From Engelhardtia mirabilis (GTDB lineage Bacteria > Planctomycetota > UBA1135 > GCA-002686595), in NCBI RefSeq assembly GCF_007748095.1, contig NZ_CP036287.1:1-64000 (forward strand): 64,000 bases of DNA. The letters are read 5' to 3'. This document shows positions 27,711 through 35,713 of this stretch, piece after piece (within the stretch, counting starts at the first letter, position 1; each line of letters begins with the position of its first letter). Made by a program: the position numbers and the translations under genes. The notes under the pieces are model-generated. The model had not been told where the DNA came from. It ran no database searches and worked only from the letters and a program-made list of their open reading frames with translations.

Positions 27711-28510
27711 GCGCCGGCCGCCGCGCGTTGATCACTGGCGCCTCCTCGGGGATCGGCGCCGCCACGGCATTGGTCCTGGCGCGTGCCGGCTACCGCGTCG
27801 CGCTCCTGGCGCGGCGTTCCGATGCCCTCGAATCGGTGGCCGCCGGACTCCCGCCGCCGCCGACGGGCGCACACCTCACCCTCATCGCCGACGTGCGCGA
27901 CGAGCAGCAACTGCGCACAGCCCTGGCCCGGGTCCACGCGGCCTTCGGCGGCCTCGACCTGCTCGTCAACAACGCCGGCATCGGCTACCGCGCGCGGGTC
28001 GAAGAGCTCGAGGTCGAGCGCGTGCGCGCCCTGATCGACACCAACGTCGTGGGGCTCTTGGTGGCCTGCCGCGAGGCCCTGCCCCTCCTGCGCCACGGTG
28101 TCCGTCCGGTCGTGGTCAACGTCTCCTCGGTCGTCGGTCGCCGCGGCATCCCCGGCCAGTCGGTCTACGCCGCCAGCAAGGCCGCGGTCTGCTCCATCTC
28201 CGAGGCCCTGCGGATCGAGTGGGCCGACGAGGGCATCGCCGTCACCAACCTCGAGCCGGCCCTGACCGCCACCGGCTTCTTCGAGGCCCAGGCCAACCCC
28301 GGCGGCCTGCCGGACCCCGACCTGAGCGACGCCGCCGGACCCGAAGAGGTCGCCGAGGAGGTCCTGGCCCTCGACCGCCGGCCGCGCCCCGAGGTCAACC
28401 TGCGCTGGAAGTGGCGCCTGCTGGCCGCCCTCTCGGTGCTGGCCCCGCGCCTCTCCGATCGCCTCCTGGTGCGGCGCCTGGGCGGCGACTGGCGAGTGCC
28501 GCGGCGTTGA
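27707..28510 (+). CDS. Short-chain dehydrogenase/reductase
   Basis: This 267-residue classical SDR has the NAD(P)-binding GASSGIG near residue 11, the structural NNAG motif, the catalytic serine in VNVSSVVG and the YAASK active-site pair. An Arg pair after the second strand (LLARRSDAL) suggests a preference for NADP(H). The C-terminal region (LRWKWRLLAALSVLAPRLSD) resembles SDRs that sit at membranes and act on lipids, but no substrate can be named. The ATG at 27707 overlaps the stop of the preceding gene. Confidence 0.85.
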   Translation: MSAGRRALITGASSGIGAATALVLARAGYRVALLARRSDALESVAAGLPPPPTGAHLTLIADVRDEQQLRTALARVHAAFGGLDLLVNNAGIGYRARVEELEVERVRALIDTNVVGLLVACREALPLLRHGVRPVVVNVSSVVGRRGIPGQSVYAASKAAVCSISEALRIEWADEGIAVTNLEPALTATGFFEAQANPGGLPDPDLSDAAGPEEVAEEVLALDRRPRPEVNLRWKWRLLAALSVLAPRLSDRLLVRRLGGDWRVPRR

Positions 28511-28570
28511 GAGCTGGGTGATCGGGGGCGCCCCTGCCATCCGCCGCCGCCGCGCGGCACACTGGGCCTC

Positions 28571-29347
28571 GTGTTCGCCGAACTCGAAGCCTGTGAGCAA
28601 CTCGCCGTCCGCATGGCGGATCGTGCGCGCGAACTGGTCGTCAAGCGCTACCGCTCGCCGCTCGCAGTCCAGACCAAGGACGACCGCTCGCCAGTCAGCG
28701 AGCTGGACCAACAGATCGAGCGCGAGCTGCGGGCCATGATCCAAGCCGCTGCGCCGCACCACGGGATCATCGGCGAGGAGTTCGACGACCATCAGCCCGA
28801 TGCGGAGTTGATCTGGGTCATCGATCCGATCGACGGGACCAAGGCCTTCCTGGCCGGTATCCCGACCTTTGTGACCCTTATCGGGCTGTTGCGCGCGGGG
28901 CGGCCCGTGCTCGGCGTGATCGAGCAGCCGGTGGTGCGCGACCGTTGGATCGGCGGCCCGGCGCGCCAGACGCTCCACAACGGGGTGCCGGCGATCGTGC
29001 GCCGCTGCCACGACATCTCCCAGGCCTGGCTCGCGTCCACGTCGCCGTCGATGTTCAAGGGAGTGGACGCCACGCGCCTGGGCGCGGTGACGGCGCGCGC
29101 GCGCCAGACGGTTTGGGGCGGAGACGGGTTCCTGTACGGGCTCTTGGCCTCGGGGCACTTGGACCTGGTGATCGAGAACAGCCTCGGGCTGCACGACTTC
29201 GCCGCCCTGGTGCCGATCGTGACGGGAGCCGGCGGATTGATGACCGATTGGTTCGGGCGCGAGCTCGGGCGCGACTCGGCGGGCGATGTGGTGGCGGCCT
29301 CGGACCAGCGTCTGCACGCGCAGGCCCTGGAGTTGTTGCAGGGCTGA
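28571..29347 (+). CDS. hisN: Inositol-monophosphatase family phosphatase, HisN-like
   Basis: The 258-residue protein carries the Mg-dependent phosphatase motifs of the IMPase family: GEEFDD, DPIDGTKAF and the C-terminal GGDGFLYGLLASGHLDLVIE followed by LHDFAALVPIVTGAGG. The pattern VIDPIDGTKAF with FVTLIGLL is typical of histidinol-phosphate phosphatases (HisN), the penultimate step of histidine synthesis, but sugar or inositol phosphatase activity cannot be excluded. The start is a GTG at 28571, seven bases after CACACT. It ends a run of plus-strand genes before the peroxidase leader region. Confidence 0.75.
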   Translation: MFAELEACEQLAVRMADRARELVVKRYRSPLAVQTKDDRSPVSELDQQIERELRAMIQAAAPHHGIIGEEFDDHQPDAELIWVIDPIDGTKAFLAGIPTFVTLIGLLRAGRPVLGVIEQPVVRDRWIGGPARQTLHNGVPAIVRRCHDISQAWLASTSPSMFKGVDATRLGAVTARARQTVWGGDGFLYGLLASGHLDLVIENSLGLHDFAALVPIVTGAGGLMTDWFGRELGRDSAGDVVAASDQRLHAQALELLQG

Positions 29348-29598
29348 CGGCGTCGGCGGGGCCGGAGCGTGGGCGCACACCCCGCTGGCCACCGGTTCGA
29401 TCGCCGACGCCGATGGGTTGGAGGCAAGGACCGATTCGTCGGCGCACTACCGCTCGGACGGCACGCGAACGCCAGTCCTGTCGGTCCAATCGAACGCTGT
29501 CGAGAGCGTCAGATGACGACGCCGGGGCTCCCGTCTCGATCCGCGGACCGGGCGCCGGCGAACGAATGTTCTTCTACGTTCGCGCGGGTCGGCGGCGC

Positions 29599-29636
29599 CT
29601 GTCGCTGGTTCATGAAACTACTGTCGCTGGTTCATG
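29599..29636. repeat. Direct repeat pair, 16 bp with 22-bp period
   Basis: CTGTCGCTGGTTCATG occurs at 29599-29614 and 29621-29636, separated by six bases. A two-turn period places both copies on the same face of the helix, as expected of an operator pair. Confidence 0.8.
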
Positions 29637-29663
29637 CAACGACTGCTCTGGGCTGTAGTGCAT

Positions 29664-29679
29664 GGTCTCCATGGAGACC
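29664..29679. promoter_or_regulatory. Perfect 16-bp palindrome upstream of the peroxidase gene
   Basis: GGTCTCCATGGAGACC is fully self-complementary and sits about 100 bases before the peroxidase ATG. The half-site GGAGACCATG recurs at the peroxidase start itself (29775-29784). It is a candidate operator for a dimeric regulator. Confidence 0.5.
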
Positions 29680-29712
29680 GCTCCAAGAGGGAGCCAGCCC
29701 CCATCCCGACAC

Positions 29713-29769
29713 TCCGTAGCTCACCCACCAGTCCGTAGCTCACCCACCAGTCCGTAGCTCATCCACCAG
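29713..29769. repeat. Three 19-bp tandem repeats ending at the peroxidase RBS
   Basis: TCCGTAGCTCACCCACCAG is present three times in tandem (29713, 29732, 29751); the third copy differs at one base. The array abuts the Shine-Dalgarno sequence of the peroxidase gene, so it would lie in the mRNA leader or overlap the promoter. Confidence 0.9.
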
Positions 29770-29781
29770 GAGGTGGAGACC

Positions 29782-31350
29782 ATGTTTCACTGCACAACTG
29801 CTCGAGTCAGTGCCTGCGCGGTCGCATTCGGCCTCACCACGTCGATGGCATCCGGCCAAGTTCTTTTCCGGACAATCGACGGGACCTACAACAACCTCTT
29901 CTTCCCGGAGAACGGGAGCGCGGGGGTCCCTCTGTTGAGGCTGTCCACGGTTGGCTACTCCGACGGGATTTCGACGCCAGCCGGCGTGGGCCAGCCAAGT
30001 GCGCGGGAGATCAGCAACGCCGTCTGCGCGCAGTCGGGCTCGATCCCGAACGCCAGGCCGGTGACCGACTTCGTTTGGCAGTGGGGCCAGTTCGTGGACC
30101 ACGACATCGATCTCACCGGCGCAGCGGATCCGGCGGAAGCCTTCAACGTGCTGGTGCCGACGGGCGACCCGCAGTTCGATCCGAGTTCCACCGGGACCCA
30201 GGTGATCCCCCTCGATCGCTCGCTCTACGCGCCAGGCTTCGGACCGCGCCAGCAGATCAACCAGATCACGGCCTACATCGACGGATCGATGGTCTACGGC
30301 TCCGATCCGGTGCGCGCCAAGGCGCTGCGGGCCATGGACGGTACCGGCCGGCTCAAGACCAGCGCCGGCAACCTGCTGCCCTTCGATCCCGACGACCCGA
30401 CCATGTTCATCGCGGGTGACGTGCGTGCCAACGAGCAGGTCGGATTGACCTCCCTGCACACGCTCTTCATGCGCGAGCACAACTTCTGGTGCGACGCGTT
30501 CAACATCGTCGCGCCCTACTTCGATGGCGACTTCGTCTACGAGCTCTCGCGGGCGATCGTCGGCGCCGAGATCCAGAAGATCACCTATGAGGAGTTCCTG
30601 CCGGCGCTGCTCGGCCCCAACGCCCTGCAGCCCTACGCTGGCTACGACTTCTTGGGGGACGCGGGAATCGCGAATTCCTTCTCGACCAGTGCCTACCGCT
30701 TCGGCCACAGCATGCTGTCGCCGACGCTGATGCGCCTGAATGCTTCGATGGACGCGATCCCCGACGGTCCGCTCCCGCTCAAGGACGCCTTCTTCAACCC
30801 GGCCGTGATCATCAACGGCGGCGGGATCGATCCGATCCTGCGCGGCCTCGCGACGCAACGACCCCAGGAAGTCGATCCGTTCGTGGTCGACGACGTCCGC
30901 AACTTCCTCTTCGGCGCACCCGGCTCCGGCGGCTTCGACCTGGCCTCGCTCAACCTGCAGCGCGGTCGCGACCACGGCCTGCCGCGCTACAACCAACTGC
31001 GTAGCGACTTCGGCCTGCCCCAGGCGGCGACCTTCGCGGACATCTCGTCGGATGCGGCCACTCAAGCGGCTCTGGGTTCGGTCTACGCGACTCCGGACGA
31101 CGTCGACGCGTGGGTCGGGATCCTGTCGGAGGACCACGTCGGGGGTGCGTTGGTGGGTGAGCTGGCGCTGGTGATGCTGCGCTCACAGTTCGAGCGCCTG
31201 CGTGACGCCGACCGCTTCTGGTACCAGATCCACTTCGGCGGGATTGTCGACGCCGTGGTCAAGAACGAGACCCTGGCGCGCGTGATCTGGCGCAACACGT
31301 CGGTCGGCTTCGAGATCCAGCCCCAGGTCTTCCACCAGGTCGCTCCCTAG
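29782..31350 (+). CDS. Secreted animal-type heme peroxidase
   Basis: The 522-residue protein begins with a signal peptide (CAVAFGLTTSMASGQ) and then matches the animal heme peroxidase (peroxidasin/myeloperoxidase) superfamily. It shows the distal histidine in QFVDHDID (His107), the conserved arginine region VRANEQVGLTSLHTLFMREH, the proximal histidine in YRFGHSMLSP (His309) and the hallmark LNLQRGRDHGLPRYN. Such enzymes use hydrogen peroxide to oxidise halides or other substrates outside the cytoplasm. The ATG at 29782 is preferred because a strong AGGAGGTG lies six bases upstream, rare for this window; an in-frame GTG sits three codons earlier. A perfect hairpin follows the gene, so it appears to be a single-gene unit. 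Confidence 0.92.
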   Translation: MFHCTTARVSACAVAFGLTTSMASGQVLFRTIDGTYNNLFFPENGSAGVPLLRLSTVGYSDGISTPAGVGQPSAREISNAVCAQSGSIPNARPVTDFVWQWGQFVDHDIDLTGAADPAEAFNVLVPTGDPQFDPSSTGTQVIPLDRSLYAPGFGPRQQINQITAYIDGSMVYGSDPVRAKALRAMDGTGRLKTSAGNLLPFDPDDPTMFIAGDVRANEQVGLTSLHTLFMREHNFWCDAFNIVAPYFDGDFVYELSRAIVGAEIQKITYEEFLPALLGPNALQPYAGYDFLGDAGIANSFSTSAYRFGHSMLSPTLMRLNASMDAIPDGPLPLKDAFFNPAVIINGGGIDPILRGLATQRPQEVDPFVVDDVRNFLFGAPGSGGFDLASLNLQRGRDHGLPRYNQLRSDFGLPQAATFADISSDAATQAALGSVYATPDDVDAWVGILSEDHVGGALVGELALVMLRSQFERLRDADRFWYQIHFGGIVDAVVKNETLARVIWRNTSVGFEIQPQVFHQVAP

Positions 31351-31367
31351 TTCGTCGGAGCGAGGCG

Positions 31368-31399
31368 CGCGCCCGGAGAGATTTTTCTCTCCGGGCGCG
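31368..31399 (+). terminator. Strong terminator after the peroxidase gene
   Basis: A perfect 14-bp stem (CGCGCCCGGAGAGA at 31368-31381, TCTCTCCGGGCGCG at 31386-31399) with a TTTT loop lies 18 bases after the stop codon. No T tract follows. Confidence 0.8.
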
Positions 31400-31435
31400 G
31401 CACGCTTTCAGCAGTCGTGCGTTCGTGACCCCGCT

Positions 31436-33064
31436 GTGAAGGACAACGACGTTGAGCAGGGAGTTGGGGGAACTGATCGAGCTGATCGAATTGATCGAAC
31501 CGCGGGTGATGCCACGGAGTTCGACGTGGCGCACTCATCCGGGAGCGGCCGTGGGGGCCGAGGGACACCGCTGGTTCGAACGGCGAATGCAGCAGCTCCT
31601 CGAGCGGACGTAGGGACAGGTCGCACGCCTGGAGGACGAAGGCAGGTCGAACCAGGGGCATGGAATCCGCAGATCGCGGCCCCCGAGGTCGGCCGTGACG
31701 GCCTGTCACCGATTGGCGCTGGTGAGGTTCGCGGATTCCGCGACGGTGCAGATGCTCGCGACGGTGCAAGTGCTCGCGACGGTGCAAGTGCTCGCGACGG
31801 TGCAAGTGGTCGCGACGGTGCAAGTGGTCGCGACGGTGCAAGCCTTCGCAACGGTGCAATTGCTCGCAATGCGGGCCAGATCCGGTCTGGGAGCGGCGAC
31901 GGGGGGCGTTTCACGCTCCTGCGATCGGTCGAGGAGTGGCGACCCGCCGGATCGTCCCTGGTGATTCGGCATGGTGCAGGGACGTCGACCTGCTCAGGCA
32001 AGGCGACCGTCCCGTTCAGCCCCTGTCTGGGAGTGCCCCTGCGGGTGGTCGACGTGCAGGGGCGGGCGGTGGTGGGTGCTCGCTTGAGCTTGCGCGTCCC
32101 GCAGATCGCGCAGCCCGTGGCACTTGCATCGTCAGGTGCCGATGGTCTTGCGACCTTCGGTCTGCGGCCGCCCGGTCACTACATCGTCGATGTGGACCAC
32201 GACCGACTCGGTTCGCTCGTGGGCATGGACTTGACAGTCGTCGGCGATGGCGACGAGCTGGACTGGCACCCGTCGGCGGTGCCCTGCGTCGAGTTGAGGT
32301 CGGACGCATCGATCGTCCTGCGCTTTCACGACGGCCGCCATGCCCTGGCTGGTCTCGCGGTCTGGTTGCGGGCCTTCCCGGACGGGCCTTGGATCACCAC
32401 CCTGAGACACACCGACGCCGAGGGCTGGCTCCGGGTTGGCGGGCTGGCGCCCGGCACCGTGCAAGTCGAGATCGCCGAGCTGGGGTGGTGGCCGGCGCCG
32501 ATTCGTGTGGAGGCGCTGCCCGCGGACATTGCCCGTGCGACGCCGCCGCCGGCAGTTCGAATGGTCGGTCGTGGGCGTCTCGAGCTGTCCGTGCGCGGGT
32601 CCTTCGATCGCGATGTCGACGTGAACCTCTGGGCCGAGGGGCTCGGCGATCTCGACGCATGGCTTCGCAGCGGTCTCGTCAGGGTCTCCACGGCTGACGG
32701 ACGGCCGGACCGCTGCGGTCGCCTGGTCCTGGAGGGATTGCCTGTCACTCGGGTGTCGTGGAGCGTGTGCGCGACCGTCGGGACGGGCACGGGCATCTCG
32801 AGAAGTGGTGTGGTGCAGGTGACGTCCTGCAGCGTGACTTGTCTGACGGTGGAGCTGGGCGACGCAGACGCGGTTGACCTCGGCAATGGTCGCGCTCGGT
32901 TGGACGTGAGATCGGGTGGCGTCGAGTGTGAGCTGGGGAGGAGGGGGGAACCGGGTTTCGTCTGTGCAACAGAGGGCAACGTGGGTGTTGCGCGGGGTCT
33001 GGTCACGGCGACGACGCGCGGCGTTGTCGAGGCGGGGGTGCGCGGTGCCATCGGGCGCACCTAG
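31436..33064 (+). CDS. Hypothetical protein with hexapeptide repeats and Ig-like domains
   Basis: This 542-residue protein is not a recognised family as a whole. Residues 1-100 are polar and low in complexity; residues about 102-143 form seven copies of an RDGAsA hexapeptide encoded by 18-bp DNA repeats; then come beta-sandwich modules of the carboxypeptidase-regulatory type, clearest at GVPLRVVDVQGRAVVGARLS with GLATFGLRPPGHYIVDVD, and again at GWLRVGGLAPGTVQVEIAEL. No signal peptide is visible from the GTG start at 31436, which is odd for such domains; the true start may differ. The gene begins 36 bases after the peroxidase terminator. Confidence 0.6.
   Translation: MKDNDVEQGVGGTDRADRIDRTAGDATEFDVAHSSGSGRGGRGTPLVRTANAAAPRADVGTGRTPGGRRQVEPGAWNPQIAAPEVGRDGLSPIGAGEVRGFRDGADARDGASARDGASARDGASGRDGASGRDGASLRNGAIARNAGQIRSGSGDGGRFTLLRSVEEWRPAGSSLVIRHGAGTSTCSGKATVPFSPCLGVPLRVVDVQGRAVVGARLSLRVPQIAQPVALASSGADGLATFGLRPPGHYIVDVDHDRLGSLVGMDLTVVGDGDELDWHPSAVPCVELRSDASIVLRFHDGRHALAGLAVWLRAFPDGPWITTLRHTDAEGWLRVGGLAPGTVQVEIAELGWWPAPIRVEALPADIARATPPPAVRMVGRGRLELSVRGSFDRDVDVNLWAEGLGDLDAWLRSGLVRVSTADGRPDRCGRLVLEGLPVTRVSWSVCATVGTGTGISRSGVVQVTSCSVTCLTVELGDADAVDLGNGRARLDVRSGGVECELGRRGEPGFVCATEGNVGVARGLVTATTRGVVEAGVRGAIGRT
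31739..31864. repeat. Seven 18-bp in-frame repeats
   Basis: Units of the form CGCGACGGTGCAAGTGCT run without gaps for seven copies. Copies 1-6 differ at one to three positions, the seventh more. The six-codon unit keeps the frame of the 31436 gene and encodes RDGASA-like hexapeptides. Confidence 0.9.
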
Positions 33065-33189
33065 TGTCCTGGATCCGAAGTCCGGCGGCGTCGGATCGAG
33101 CTGCCCCCGACGTTCGAGATCGGATCCGGCGGCGCGGACAATCGGCGGACCGCGGGGTCCGCGCCCTGCCGGGGAGGGCGTCGATCGGC

Positions 33190-33195
33190 TACAAC
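33190..33195 (+). promoter_or_regulatory. Candidate -10 element (TACAAC) at the amidotransferase start
   Basis: TACAAC within CGGCTACAACGGG lies six bases before the GTG at 33202, a distance that would give a leaderless transcript. The same CGGCTACAAC string occurs upstream of the 54824 gene. Confidence 0.3.
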
Positions 33196-33201
33196 GGGCC
33201 G

Positions 33202-33915
33202 GTGAAGCCGATACTCGTTCTGGACGCCTATCTCGATGACCTGGGGGGTGCTCGCAACCTCGAGCCGCGCCTGGGCGGGCGGGCAGCGGAGGTGGCGCGG
33301 GTTGCGCGGACGGGAACCGCTCCGATCGACGCCACCAGCTACGCCGGGATCCTCATCACCGGGTCGTCCGCGAGCCTGCTCGAACCGCCGGTCTGGGTGC
33401 AGTCGGCAGCCGAGTTGATGCGGAGCGCCGCCGCGAACGACGTTCCGGTCCTGGGCCTGTGCTTCGGCCACCAACTGCTGGCCCACGCCCTGCTCGGACC
33501 CGACCGTGTGGTGCTGGCCGAGGTGCCCGAGTTGGGCTTCGTGGAGATCGAGCGTCGGGGTGGCGCCCTCGATCCGATCCTCGAGGGCTTCGATCGACGC
33601 TTCACGGCCTTCGAGTCCCATCGCGACGAGGTCCGCCCCCGTGGCGACGAGGTCGAGATCCTGGCTGCCAATGCAGCCTGCGCCGTGCAGGCCTTCCGCA
33701 TTCCCGGTCAGCCCCTGTGGGGCGTCCAGTTCCATCCCGAGATGGGCCAGGACGAGATCCGTGCGCTGATTCGCCAGCGCGCGGCCCAGGACACGAGCGG
33801 CCGCTTCGATGCGGACGGCTTGCTGGCGGCTGCGGTGGACACGGACGCGCTGGGCGATCGCATCGTCGCCAACTTCCTCGAGCAGGTGGACGCCCGCGCG
33901 TCCGCGAACCGCTGA
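33202..33915 (+). CDS. Type 1 glutamine amidotransferase
   Basis: The 237-residue protein is a single class-I GATase domain. It has the nucleophile motif GLCFGHQLLAHALLG and the His-Glu pair in GVQFHPEMGQDEI, and the shape of the GMP-synthase-like stand-alone group (ILITGSSASLLEPPVW before the active site). These release ammonia from glutamine or hydrolyse gamma-glutamyl bonds; the acceptor is unknown. The start is GTG at 33202; the frame is open further up to 33064 but without a good start context. It is followed after 11 bases by the TIM-barrel gene. Confidence 0.85.
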   Translation: MKPILVLDAYLDDLGGARNLEPRLGGRAAEVARVARTGTAPIDATSYAGILITGSSASLLEPPVWVQSAAELMRSAAANDVPVLGLCFGHQLLAHALLGPDRVVLAEVPELGFVEIERRGGALDPILEGFDRRFTAFESHRDEVRPRGDEVEILAANAACAVQAFRIPGQPLWGVQFHPEMGQDEIRALIRQRAAQDTSGRFDADGLLAAAVDTDALGDRIVANFLEQVDARASANR

Positions 33916-33926
33916 CCGGGCGACCC

Positions 33927-34835
33927 TTGTACCGACTCGGCTACAACACCAACGGTTTCGCGCACCACCGGCCGGAGGAGGCCCTGGAGGTGCTCGCGGA
34001 CCTCGGCTACGAGGGCGCGGCGATCACCCCCGATGTGGGCGCCCTGGACCCGCTTGCGGCCGATCTGGGGGCTGTCGAGCGACTGCGCGCCAGGGCGGAG
34101 GGGCTGGGCCTGACCCTCGACCTCGAGACTGGTGCGCGCTTCGTGCTCGATCCGCGCCGCAAGCACTTCCCGAGTCTGCTCGAGGAGTCGGGCGACGATC
34201 GCCGGCGGCGCGTCGACTTCCTGCTCGCCAGTGTGGACCTGGCCGCGGGCCTGGGCGCGCGGACCCTGTCCCTGTGGTCCGGGCGTGCGCCCTGCGGGAC
34301 CCACGGTGACGCTCCCCCCGGGCCGGGCGAGGCCAACCGCCGCGAGGAGCTCTGGACCCGACTGGTCGACGGGCTGCGGCCCGTTCTGGCCCGCGCCGAC
34401 CAGTGCGGGGTGCGGGTCGGCTTCGAGCCGGAGCCCGGCATGTTCGTGGAGCGCCCGAGCGGCTACGACGCCCTCCTCGCTCGCCTGGGAGCCGACGCCG
34501 AGGCGTTGGGCCTGACCCTGGACGTGGGCCATTGCCTGTGTACCGGCGACGTTCCGGTCCAGGACGTGATCGGCGCACGAGCCGATCGCCTGGTCGCCGT
34601 GCAGCTCGACGACATGCGCGCGGGTGACCACACCCACCTGATGTTCGGCGAGGGCGAACTCGACCTGGCCGCGACCCTGGCGGCCCTGTCCGCCGTCGGC
34701 TTCGAGGGTCTGGCCGCGGTCGAGTTGTCACGCGAGAGCCATCGCGCCCCCGAGGTAGCGGCCCAGGCGATGGTCCATTTGCGTGCGGCCCGGGGCGGTG
34801 GCAGGCGGCCGGAAGACCCTTCCAGCGGAGCCTGA
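33927..34835 (+). CDS. TIM-barrel sugar phosphate isomerase/epimerase family protein
   Basis: This roughly 302-residue protein follows the xylose-isomerase-like TIM-barrel family: an opening strand YRLGYNTNGFAH, ALEVLADLGYEGAAITPD, metal-site region VGFEPEPGMFV, LGLTLDVGHCLCTGDVP, HTHLMFGEGELDL and VELSRESHRAPE. Metal ligands Glu, Asp, His and Glu appear in place. The substrate cannot be predicted. The TTG at 33927 is the likely start because it lies 11 bases after the amidotransferase stop; the open frame continues upstream within that gene. Confidence 0.8.
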   Translation: MYRLGYNTNGFAHHRPEEALEVLADLGYEGAAITPDVGALDPLAADLGAVERLRARAEGLGLTLDLETGARFVLDPRRKHFPSLLEESGDDRRRRVDFLLASVDLAAGLGARTLSLWSGRAPCGTHGDAPPGPGEANRREELWTRLVDGLRPVLARADQCGVRVGFEPEPGMFVERPSGYDALLARLGADAEALGLTLDVGHCLCTGDVPVQDVIGARADRLVAVQLDDMRAGDHTHLMFGEGELDLAATLAALSAVGFEGLAAVELSRESHRAPEVAAQAMVHLRAARGGGRRPEDPSSGA

Positions 34836-34897
34836 CGGACCCCTCGACGACCCCCGACCCCTCGAAGGGTCACGACTCGCAGACGTAGGAGCCCTCC

Positions 34898-35140
34898 ATG
34901 ACGACCACCCTCCTCGCCCTCCAACAGGCCCTCCCGGAGATCCTCGAGAACGCGTCGAACCGCGCCTTCGCCTCGGGCCAGACCGAGTACTACGCCGGCT
35001 GGGGCACCCTGGCCCTGATCAACGCCGGTCTGGCCCAGGGCAAGAATCGCAGCGGCCTGGGCTGGTTCCTGCTCTCGTTGCTGCTCGGACCGATTGCGAC
35101 CTTCTTGCTGGTCGCCTTCTGCGACAAGCTCGAGGCCTGA
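34898..35140 (+). CDS. Small membrane protein
   Basis: This 80-residue protein has an N-terminal helix, a middle segment INAGLAQGKNRSGLGWFLLS and one strong membrane helix (WFLLSLLLGPIATFLLVAFC). The pattern of a Gly/Lys/Asn/Arg turn followed by GWFLLSLLLGPIA is common in small bacterial membrane proteins of unknown role. AGGAG about ten bases before the ATG supports the start. A 7-bp inverted repeat (CGAGGCC ... GGCCTCG, 35131-35159) overlaps its stop codon. Confidence 0.65.
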   Translation: MTTTLLALQQALPEILENASNRAFASGQTEYYAGWGTLALINAGLAQGKNRSGLGWFLLSLLLGPIATFLLVAFCDKLEA

Positions 35141-35355
35141 TCGGGAATCGCCGGCCTCGGCGTACCCGTGCCCACCGTCGACATCCCGTCGACCCCGCGC
35201 TGCTTCGCTGGCGCCCGCTTGGCCAGCCCGCGGTCGGCGCCCCTTCAGCCACATCGAGCAAGATTGGGAATTGGCTCCGAAAGCCGCCCATCTGGCCCTT
35301 GGGATTCGTTGTTGGTTTGTCGAACAGGGGCGAGTCGAGTTCTCCGGAGACACTC

Positions 35356-35380
35356 GGGCGCTCCTGAGGGGAGCGCCCGG
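35356..35380. terminator. Hairpin, candidate terminator
   Basis: CGGGCGCTCC (35356-35365) pairs perfectly with GGAGCGCCCG (35371-35380) across a five-base loop, in the space between converging genes. Confidence 0.5.
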
Positions 35381-35572
35381 GACCTGGATGGCCCCAGGAC
35401 CAAGTCACCCGGATCGCTCGCCGAAGACAATCGAAGCAACGCCTCCGCGTGCCCCGGCGCGGCGGCTTGAGGAGACTCCTGCGAGCGGACTCGTCCACCC
35501 GCAGGGGTATTGACGGGGCTCGAGCGGTCGGACTCTTGCAACCGCGCCGGTCGAGGGATTCGAAGGAGTGGT

Positions 35573-35605
35573 CGGGGGCCCGTCAATCCGCTTGGCGGGT
35601 CCCCG
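35573..35605. terminator. Hairpin, candidate terminator of the beta-helix gene
   Basis: CGGGGGCCCG (35573-35582) pairs with CGGGTCCCCG (35596-35605) across a 13-base loop, about 110 bases beyond the stop codon of the minus-strand gene at 35714. Confidence 0.45.
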
Positions 35606-35713
35606 GCTTTCTCGAACCTCCCCTTGCCGACCTTCATCGGGTCAAGGCGCCGATCGCCCGGCCCGCGGCTCACGCATGGACGGACCGGCCGCGAACCCCG
35701 GCCACCGCCGGTC

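Larger units (their letters stand above)
29348..29781. other. Repeat-rich leader before the peroxidase gene
   Basis: About 430 bases without a supported gene. The first half is unremarkable. The second half holds, in order, a 16-bp direct repeat pair, a perfect 16-bp palindrome and three copies of a 19-bp repeat that end directly at the peroxidase ribosome binding site. These are listed separately. The stretch 29560-29760 is also less GC-rich than the genes around it. Confidence 0.6.
35141..35713. other. Convergent intergenic region with two hairpins
   Basis: About 570 bases separate a plus-strand and a minus-strand gene that face each other. No convincing gene is seen. Two hairpins are present: a perfect 10-bp stem at 35356-35380 and a 10-bp stem with one G-U pair at 35573-35605 followed by CTTTCT on the plus strand. 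Confidence 0.5.

Noticed and set aside
29713..29769. Possible CRISPR array or attachment site before the peroxidase gene
   Set aside because: Tandem 19-mers without spacers; no integrase or tRNA nearby.
31739..31864. Possible CRISPR array
   Set aside because: The 18-bp units are directly adjacent with no spacers and are in frame with a coding sequence.
35019..35513. Overlapping frames on both strands between the small membrane protein and the beta-helix gene
   Set aside because: They run through hairpins and into a real gene, and their residues show no fold pattern.
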